Below are positions 57,232 through 64,000 of a stretch of 64,000 nt of DNA, one piece after another. Below the pieces are notes generated by a model. It did not search any database. It was not told the origin of the DNA and saw only the letters and a list, made by a program, of their open reading frames with translations. A program made the translations under genes and the position numbers. Position 1 is the first letter of the stretch. Each line of letters opens with the position of its first letter. This DNA is from Cenococcum geophilum 1.58 (taxonomy: Eukaryota; Ascomycota; Dothideomycetes; Gloniales; Gloniaceae), in assembly GCA_001692895.1 (NCBI GenBank), contig KV748214.1, positions 62,001-126,000 on the forward strand. The letters are read 5' to 3'.

Positions 57232-58141
57232 ATGATTAAAAACGCTGCCCAAACCAATGAACCTCCAGGTACGTGCAGATTCTTAACCCCGTCACTTCAA
57301 CTTCCTCACCTACTAACGCTTTTCAGCAGGCCCTGATACCAGCATTCTTACCAAGGGTGATGTACAGGCAGCCGATTGGACCCCAGAGAGTGGTATGTTG
57401 AGGGCGGGTATTCAATCCAGCTCCGTACGCAGACCTCTGCAGCATTGAACCTATATTCATCTTTCCTATGTGTTGCATTCTAACTCTATGAACGCAGTTC
57501 TCTCCACCATGTCTCATCGTCCTCAAGAAAACACCGATTCTCCTCTGCCATTCTTCCATATCCTTGAGCGCCTAAAGACTACGAAGCGCGCGGGCTGGCA
57601 GCGATTTGACATAGATAATGGCGAATCCATAAGTGATCATATGTACAGGATGTCTATCTTGACAATGCTTGCTCCTCCGTCATTATCCTCACGTCTTGAT
57701 ATCCCGCGCTGCACAAAGATGGCCCTGATCCACGATATGGCAGAAGCGCTCGTCGGCGACATCACACCGGTCGATGGTATTTCGAAGAAGGAAAAGTCGC
57801 GACGAGAAGCTGAGACTATGGACTACATTTGCAAAAGATTGCTTGGAAAAGTCGGAGGCGGATTATCCGGGGAGGAAATACGTCGAATTTGGCAGGAGTA
57901 CGAGGACAGTGAGACACTGGAGGCGAAATTCGTCCATGACATTGATAAGATAGAGCTCATTCTCCAAATGGTGGAATATGAGCGCTCTAACGAGGGCCGT
58001 GTTGATCTCAGTGAATTCACGCGGGTTGGAACGAGGATCGAGCTTCCTGAAATCAAAGCCTGGTGTGATGCTACGATACAGGAACGTAATCAGTTTTGGG
58101 ACTCTACTGGAAAGGTGCCTAGATCGCATTTGAAGAAATAA
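57232..58141 (+). CDS. HD-domain 5'-deoxynucleotidase (YfbR/HDDC2/YGK1-like)
   Basis: Three exons: 57,232-57,268, 57,327-57,392 and 57,498-58,141; 248 residues. The HD phosphohydrolase motif is clear: SISDHMYRMSIL (first His), ALIHDMAEALVGDITPVDG (His-Asp pair), and KFVHDIDKIELILQMVEYE (final Asp). The family removes phosphate from deoxynucleoside monophosphates with a divalent metal, in cytosol. The second intron ends at CAGCAG, so two acceptors three bases apart are possible (one Ala more or less). The first two exons encode a short variable N-terminus; if intron prediction there is wrong the conserved domain could start at an internal Met (57,509). Confidence 0.88.
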
Positions 58142-58706
58142 GAACGGGGCGTGAAGCCACACGGCGTTGGTGAACACACTTGCTGAATGGCCTTGTATCA
58201 CGGTCATGATGAAGTGAAGACTGACAACATGGTGTTAAATGGAATGCGGAGTTACTCGAAGGTTCTGGACGGTAATGATCGTTAAATGGGACTGAATATG
58301 TTCATATATCCTAGATTGCATAGATTTTATCATGAGGACGGCTCACAGGCATGATAGATTGAATGATAGTCTTTTGGAATTGCGGCTCGTAAGAGCGCGG
58401 CGGCTTATTAAGTGGTGAGATATAATTTGACATTATTCACTCGAAAACTTCTAACTTCTTATTTAAAAGTTGGCCTTGAATGAATCTCGCTCTTGTTGTT
58501 CTGCACCAGCACGAACCTATCGACAACCGCATCGTTTCTCGTTAACAACGCGCCTAATCTACTTATACTAGACAATCTTTCATTAGGACTATAGTCAATC
58601 GGCTTGGGGTTCAGCAGTATATGAGTAGATCATAGATCCAATCCAGCACGATCTCACCGTACCGAGTAGGATAGACCAGTTGCTGGCTTTGGGAAGGGAT
58701 GAGTCA
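58142..58706. other. Intergenic, nothing recognised
   Basis: 3' flank of the HD gene. No frame with family resemblance. Confidence 0.45.
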
Positions 58707-59156
58707 ATGTGGGATGGAGATTTCTCATTTGGGGAAACGGACTGGAATTATAATCTACCGTCAGACGAAATAGACCAGGATGTGATCCAGCCCTTGTATG
58801 GCGCTGACCACTCATCCACTGAAGTATACGCCTATTACCCTTCAGACCTCAGAAACCTGGCCACACTTGATACATCTGTTCCTAGGCCGAGAAGTTCTAG
58901 AGCTTTACTACCTGCATTCAAGGATAGTCGATTCGTTAGATCCTTACACCATGTCTTCCGCAAGCTGCACCATTGCCATGAGAGAGGCCCATCAAAGGGT
59001 GCTCCAAAGATAGGTTCATTGGCCAGAACTTCAGAGAGATTTTCAAAGCTTCATTCTCGCGTAATTCCAACCACATATTTCTCGAAGGTTTCTAGTTTCA
59101 ACCTGTTTGGACTTCTGTCGGACGGACAAGTCACTCATAAGAACTCTGTCGATTGA
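58707..59156 (+). CDS. Hypothetical protein, weakly supported
   Basis: Frame of about 149 codons from the ATG at 58,707 (MWDGDFSFGETDWNYNLPSD). No domain recognised. Acidic N-terminus, basic C-terminus (HHVFRKLHHCHERGPSKG). Could be an exon of a gene with the next frame, a decayed gene, or chance. Confidence 0.25.
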   Translation: MWDGDFSFGETDWNYNLPSDEIDQDVIQPLYGADHSSTEVYAYYPSDLRNLATLDTSVPRPRSSRALLPAFKDSRFVRSLHHVFRKLHHCHERGPSKGAPKIGSLARTSERFSKLHSRVIPTTYFSKVSSFNLFGLLSDGQVTHKNSVD

Positions 59157-59337
59157 AGCTGGCTCTAGAAGCTCTCTATATACATGAGGTAGGGGCAAAA
59201 GATTGACGACGACACTGACGACGATTTGGAACTATTACTCAATCGCCACAAGGTCGGTATTGCCACTCAGTCGGTGATAGGTAATGAATAGGTAATAGAA
59301 AATAGATAGTAAGACATACGATGGCAAGAAACAGGGT

Positions 59338-60036
59338 GTGAGTCATAAGGTGGTACTTGACAGTGACCTCAACGTTCGACAACTTCTGAGAGAACTTCGG
59401 GACCCGGTATACTCATACACGCTCGGCAAACCAGCTATTTACCTGCATTTTGTCCGGTCGGGTGAGTTACCGTCAGATTATGGAAGCCTCTTCACATGTG
59501 GACAAGAACGCGGTATATCCATCAACATGCTCCCGGTATGCCATCAGATGAATGAAGAGACGATGAATGCGTATTTCCATGAAACTGAATTTTTGTTTCC
59601 CCACCGGACCAAATTGTGGACAGTTAAGAGCCAGAGTGATCATATGCCGAAGGGCTATCCCTGCCTCAATCGCCGCTACGAGCGGTACAAACCTTGCGCT
59701 TACCCGGCCATCATGTCCGAAGTGAGCTTAGAATTCTTATTCAAAAACTTGAAAATGGTGTCGATGTCATTGGTACTAAAATTCTACGAAGGCTGGCTCT
59801 CCAATGTGAAGAATGTCGCTACTTCATGTGAAATTTCCTTAAGAATGGACAATCTGGCTCACGTGGTATTTGTCGCGCATTTGGATCCACCGTTCCTTTT
59901 CAATCCGGGCTTCGTTTGGCATCTATTTAACGGAGATGATGGACATTGTTCTGCAGGAGTTCGCCACACTAAACAACACTTCATAAGCCATTTCTTTAGC
60001 AAGCTCATAACTGTACTTCCCAAAAAGCCGCAATAG
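59338..60036 (+). CDS. Hypothetical protein fragment resembling fungal F-box-associated proteins
   Basis: Open for 232 codons but the first in-frame ATG is at 59,527, so the N-terminus must come from an upstream exon or is lost. LPVCHQMNEETMNAYFHETEFLFPH resembles the 'NRQI..EA...FY..N.F.F' pattern common in large fungal families of F-box-like hypotheticals. No catalytic motif. It may be a truncated member of such a family. Coding is plausible from its length and mixed composition. Confidence 0.4.
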   Translation: MSHKVVLDSDLNVRQLLRELRDPVYSYTLGKPAIYLHFVRSGELPSDYGSLFTCGQERGISINMLPVCHQMNEETMNAYFHETEFLFPHRTKLWTVKSQSDHMPKGYPCLNRRYERYKPCAYPAIMSEVSLEFLFKNLKMVSMSLVLKFYEGWLSNVKNVATSCEISLRMDNLAHVVFVAHLDPPFLFNPGFVWHLFNGDDGHCSAGVRHTKQHFISHFFSKLITVLPKKPQ

Positions 60037-60728
60037 CGCTCTGAGATATTTCGGTTTAGATGTTAGACTTATAGCATGGAATTCAATTGGTTCTCTGGTG
60101 TCCGACCACATTGCCGCAATGCCTCACGCTTCCCGATGGTAGAAGTTAGGAACGAAGAAATCCAATTGGGATCTCGTAAAGACTCTTGGCTCCCGGTCGT
60201 TCTACCAACAAAACCGTGTCAGCAGTCCTGGCCCCTTCGTAGCATGCAATAAGAAAAGTCAGTCACGTCCAAGTTAGGGTATGTAGACCGGTGGTTGGCA
60301 TGGCTCCACAGGACCCAACGCTGCGAGTCGGTTTCACTGAATAGAATTGTGCGGAGAGTGTGGAACGGTTTCGTCCGTTTTGGAAGCGAAATAGGACGAT
60401 CATTTCTCCAGTCAGCTTTGCAAAGCGCAGGAGACGGTGCATTAAAATAGCCCTCCCGAAATTGGCAAGTCATTGGCTGAGTTAATCACAGTCTGCCGAC
60501 GGTTCATCTCGTCTCATCAGACGGCCACCGCCAACTTCTAGTGTCTCAACATCAACCACCGATCAACCCTTGATCTGAACAGGGCATGCTCTTGATGACG
60601 AACAAAGCGTTTCGGCTGAGATGGCCTCAGTTACTGACTACATACAGGTCTTGTAGAGGTCGCTCCTGGGAATAAAGATGCCCAGGCAAATGGCTCCAAC
60701 AACATAGACGATTTTAAAGCAAGACGAG
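60037..60728. other. Intergenic, nothing recognised
   Basis: A short minus-strand frame at 60,219-60,473 has no family resemblance. Confidence 0.4.
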
Positions 60729-61046
60729 ATGTTCCCCAGTCTTGATGATCACCCCAGCCTCTCCGCACGGCCCACTATTTTCCTCGCCACCGCTGCCGTC
60801 TCCTTCTGTCTCGTCTCCTTCGCCCTCCGCCAACCTGACTCCAACCAATTACTTTTCCAACCACTAAAGTCATGTGAAGCCATGACCTCACCAATAGACA
60901 TCCCCCGGTTCGTAACTAAGTCTAGTGCATCCCAAACATCTGGACGCTCCGTGAGCCCGTCGGCGACATCAAATAAAGCTCTCTACAGCTCAACGGGTCC
61001 CAAGCAAACCTTCACAGCCCTGCAGGGAAAGATAGAGGTCTTCTAA
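60729..61046 (+). CDS. Small hypothetical protein with one membrane segment
   Basis: 105 codons from ATG. Residues about 16-34 (TIFLATAAVSFCLVSFALR) could span a membrane; the rest is Ser/Thr-rich. No family recognised; may be chance. Confidence 0.25.
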   Translation: MFPSLDDHPSLSARPTIFLATAAVSFCLVSFALRQPDSNQLLFQPLKSCEAMTSPIDIPRFVTKSSASQTSGRSVSPSATSNKALYSSTGPKQTFTALQGKIEVF

Positions 61047-61516
61047 GTGAGCCCTGTAGTCACCCAGCCAGGGCCTAGCACCTAGGAGTAAACCGGCATC
61101 GGCAGTTCGTTTGGCTTGTGCTTCTTATGCCCGTCAGACAACAAGCCAGTCGTTGTGCACCACTCATATCGTTATGCCGGCCTTGCTAGCCGTGCGGTAC
61201 TCCTTCCAGTCCTATCGCCCTTTGATCCGGGGGCGTCCACGTTCTAGGCTGATCGTCTCAAACTGTCGTTCCCCCCTGGTCGACCGCTAAAGTCCCAGTG
61301 CGGAGTCGTCGTTGAGAGCCGTTATTTGAAGTCTTGGTCCGTCCCGTCCCCTTAACTCCAATTCCCTCAGTCATTTCCTTGGAATCATGGCCCATGCCTG
61401 AAGTAAGATCGCGGCATTACTAGAACTTCATTGAAGCAAACTAGTCCAGCTCCTTGCCTTAAACCACTTTTAGTCTCGTCCTTGCATCGCCATTCAATTA
61501 TCAGTCTGTTGTCATC

Positions 61517-63112
61517 ATGGCACACGAACCAAACACTACAGCACCACTCATGAGAACGCCAACTTGACTGCTCTGGCTCCCCATCTTAATGGTGCTGGTG
61601 CCCCCCTAGAGAAAAATTTCAGCAACAACGGTAATTCCTTTTCGACTAATCGATAGCTTTCCTCTCCTGTCTTCGCAGTACCTGACAATGCAGCCTTAGG
61701 TAACCCGTATCATCTCGGCGCACACCATGATTCCGATGATGCTCCCAAGCGAATCCGCACTGTAGGCAGCATCTCAAGCTCTCCCGAACTCTTCGAGAAG
61801 ATTTATCTGTCTCCTCAGAACAGGGTACACGTGATCTACGAAAGGCCTTTGGTAACCCCACACCACTGTAAGCTCACCGTCTCTTAACTTGTCCCCTCAG
61901 ACTTCATCTTCTTATGATAATCTTACTAATAAGCCCAGGGCCCTGATTGATTTTCTGCTAAGTCTATCCCTGCTAAGCTGCGATCTTATTGGCGGTGCTG
62001 GTGGAAACGGTGCTGGTAGAATCGGAACATACTTCTTCTTTGGTGGTCTTCTAATGATTCTGGGAGGCGTTGGTGAGGTATGTGATCTCATGGAAACATA
62101 CCAATCAATACACATATACACTATTCCCATTCAGCCCTCCATAACCCATATTTGCATAAGGTACTACTCGTTTAAACTTACTTTTTCCGACCCATTGTGG
62201 ATGGTAACATGGTAAATTCTCAGACTGAGCTTTCTCTAGTGGATAATCGGTAACACTTTCCCCTTCATCGTCTTCACCGGCTTCGACGCCTTTTGGCTCT
62301 CATGGGCTGCAACCCTCCAGCCCTTCTACAACGCGTATGGCGCCTACCCGACAACATCCAACCCAGCTGATGGCATCAACACCGTCGGATTCCGTTCCAG
62401 CTTCGGTAAGGCCTTCTCGCACACCATGCCCTCCATAACTCTAAATCCTTACGAGTGCTCCCAATCTAACATATCCCATCCTTCTTCCTAGCCATGGGCC
62501 TCATGTGCTTCATCTACCTAATCTGCTCACTACGCACCAACATCGTCTTCTTCATCATCTTCCTCACCATCGTCGCCGCCTTCGCCTGCCTCGCCAGCGC
62601 CTACTGGAACCTGGATCTAGGCAACGTTGCGCTAGCCGGCCGACTACAGACTACAGCAGGCGCGTGCACGTTCGTGACGGGTGCGTGCGGGTGGTGGATC
62701 TTCTTTGCCATCATGCTAGTGGCATTGGATTTCCCGTTTCGGTTGCCTGGTGAGTTCAACACCGCCCTCCCCTCTTCTCGATGGCTCTGGGGTAGCAACG
62801 GAAGTCTTCGGGTGTTGTAGAGGTCTTAGAACGCATGATGCAGTCGGTGATCTATCCCACGTCATCCGAGGCGCTAGTGACCGCGCGCGACCATGGAAAA
62901 AACGCCTAAAAGCTCGTCCACTTAGTGCTTTGTTACCGCAATGCTTGGGTGTGGTTGGATCTGTTGATACCAGGGGGGTAGCTGTGGTTGCAAGTCTGGT
63001 GGTTCTGGATAGCCGAGAGTCGATTCGATCCATTCCCAACTGTCCTTTCTCCTGTAAATATGCGTACAAGAACGATGGCCTTTTGCGTAAGACGGCGAAA
63101 AATAATGGGTAG
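61517..63112 (+). pseudogene. Acetate transporter (GPR1/FUN34/YaaH family) with two frameshifts
   Basis: Probable exons: 61,517-61,630, 61,679-61,867, 61,939-62,077, 62,240-62,405, 62,492-62,749 and 62,844 onward (open to 63,112). Family blocks: GSISSSPELFEKIYLSPQNRV, DLRKAFGNPTPL, LSCDLIG, GTYFFFGGLLMILGGVGEW, NTFPFIVFTGF, ATLQPFYNAYGAY, MCFIYLICSLRTNIVFFIIF, GACGWWIFFAIMLVALDFPF, VGDLSHVIRG. Six membrane segments are present. Two one-base deletions break it: near 61,545-61,551 (MAHEPNTTAPL then HENANLTAL) and near 61,828-61,833 (RVH then DLRKAF). The loop after SCDLIG lacks two residues usual there. Intact members carry acetate or succinate across the plasma membrane. Splice sites remain good, so decay is recent or the frameshifts are assembly errors. 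Confidence 0.75.
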
Positions 63113-63292
63113 ATGTGTATATAGCGAAGTTGCTGATTATCATTACGATCATCTCGAGCTTTTTCGTTGAATCCAGACGCGCCATACCCCCCAAAGCCAC
63201 CCGATGGTCCCAACCCAACGCCATCCCACCCATCCCAGGTATTCCCCTCAGCCCCAACCCCAGCCCCAGCCCCAGTCCTAACGCCACAACAC

Positions 63293-63994
63293 CTACCCCT
63301 CCATCCACACACTCGCCGCCTCCCGCGCCTCATCCACAATCTCCGGACTCGCCATCCGCCGTGCGCTGTGCCCCCATTCCTCCCCTTCCTCCGCCTGTCC
63401 CTCCCGCTCTGTCCCCTCCCTCTCCTCGTCTCCCCACCCTGCCTCTTGCGGCTCCGTAGCTAGCGGCACATCCGTATCCAGCAGACTCGCTTCGCCAGGG
63501 AGCCGGTATGGCGGCGGCGGCGGCGGGGAGAGCGGGAGCATGGTCGGCGAGGGCGGAGCGGCAAGGTGAGGGGGTCGGGGGGTTGGATGCGTGCGCGGTG
63601 AGGTTGGGGGGTGAGGTGGGGCAGCGGAGACAGCGGTGGTGGTGGTGACGGCCTTGGTGACGGGAGCGGGGTCAGCGGGGTCAGCGGCGGCGGCGGCGGC
63701 GCGGGCGGGCCAGAGGGAGAGGATGTTGAAGCTGAGGCTGCTGCGCGCGTTGGCGGGGGGGTCAGTGGGGGTCTGGGTCTCGCTGCTCGCTCGCTCCCGC
63801 GCAGGCGCGCTCGAGGGTGCTGGTGTCTGCTTCTCCGGCTTCGAGCCGTCAGGGTGGTGGTGGCGGTGCTGCTGCTGCTGCTGCTGCTTCGGGGGCGCTC
63901 TGGCGGGGCGCGCGGTGCTGCTCCGGTCGTGCTGCAGCGCGGGCGTCGCGTCCAGCGTCGCGGCCGGCGTGCGGATCTCGCTGACCGGCAGCAC
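63293..63994 (-). CDS. Low-complexity hypothetical protein, cut by the window edge
   Basis: Minus-strand frame open for 233 codons and possibly beyond 64,000. Pro/Ala/Thr/Ser-rich with a seven-Gln run and a Glu/Gly-rich C-terminal part (EEREGTEREGQAEEGEEW). No domain. The GC-rich composition opens frames on both strands, so this may be a real disordered N-terminal region, a leader, or an artefact. Confidence 0.25.
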   Translation of the reverse strand: MLPVSEIRTPAATLDATPALQHDRSSTARPARAPPKQQQQQQHRHHHPDGSKPEKQTPAPSSAPARERASSETQTPTDPPANARSSLSFNILSLWPARAAAAAADPADPAPVTKAVTTTTAVSAAPPHPPTSPRTHPTPRPPHLAAPPSPTMLPLSPPPPPPYRLPGEASLLDTDVPLATEPQEAGWGDEEREGTEREGQAEEGEEWGHSARRMASPEIVDEAREAASVWMEG

Positions 63995-64000
63995 GTGTCC

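Noticed and set aside
63167..63463. Pro-rich frame as last exon of the acetate transporter
   Set aside because: The exon at 62,844 restores VGDLSHVIRG, the expected family ending, with good splice sites.

Overview
The window comes from a filamentous ascomycete (Pezizomycotina). Its genes carry short spliceosomal introns (mostly 48-110 nt, GT..AG, often with a CTAAT/ACTAAT branch site). They encode fungal proteins: Nup170, AIM41, a MOB4/phocein homologue, a C2H2 plus Fungal_trans regulator and HAUS6. The transposons show C-to-T/G-to-A decay at CpA/TpG that turns CAA/CAG/TGG codons into TAA/TAG, the mark of repeat-induced point mutation (RIP). I cannot name the genus from sequence alone.

Layout. 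Bases 1 to about 30,700 are an AT-rich transposon graveyard with no intact gene. Insertions can be unpacked by target-site duplications (TSDs). A minus-strand Tad1-like LINE (1-3,843, resuming near 14,998) was interrupted by an 11.1 kb Ty3/gypsy chromodomain retrotransposon (3,844-14,992, TSD GTCTT). That element was interrupted inside its reverse transcriptase by a 3.1 kb LTR element with only a gag-like frame (8,075-11,176, TSD GCGGG). Next is a 9.9 kb hAT DNA transposon (15,413-25,351, 8-bp TSD ATATYAAC) whose transposase was split by a 6.0 kb Ty1/copia element (15,942-21,990, TSD CTTTT). Then come tandem-repeat arrays (26.2-28.0 kb), an LTR scrap, a truncated LINE tail and a tRNA-like sequence (28.9 kb).

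From about 31.2 to 54.8 kb the sequence is GC-balanced and gene-bearing: AIM41 (-), NUP170 (+), an EXPERA/TMEM97-like membrane protein (+), a ZNG1/CobW GTPase (-), a MOB4/phocein homologue (+), a large C2H2/Fungal_trans regulator (+), two decayed methyltransferase genes (-) that may be remnants of a secondary-metabolism locus, and HAUS6 (-). A second, shorter hAT copy (54,972-57,052, TSD ATTGCGGG) with nested MITEs sits between HAUS6 and an HD-domain nucleotidase gene and splits what was probably a 345-bp shared promoter. The last 6 kb hold weakly supported hypothetical frames and an acetate-transporter (GPR1/FUN34/YaaH) gene with two single-base frameshifts, probably a pseudogene.

The live genes are mostly housekeeping (nuclear pore, mitochondrial protein quality, zinc metallochaperone, STRIPAK signalling, augmin, nucleotide clean-up) and do not form a pathway. 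The main biology here is genome defence and nested transposition. The least explained signals are a TTACGGAC motif dispersed through the copia element, structured repeats in the gag-only LTR element, an extra frame after the chromodomain, and a 12-bp repeat shared by both hAT copies and a separate array.
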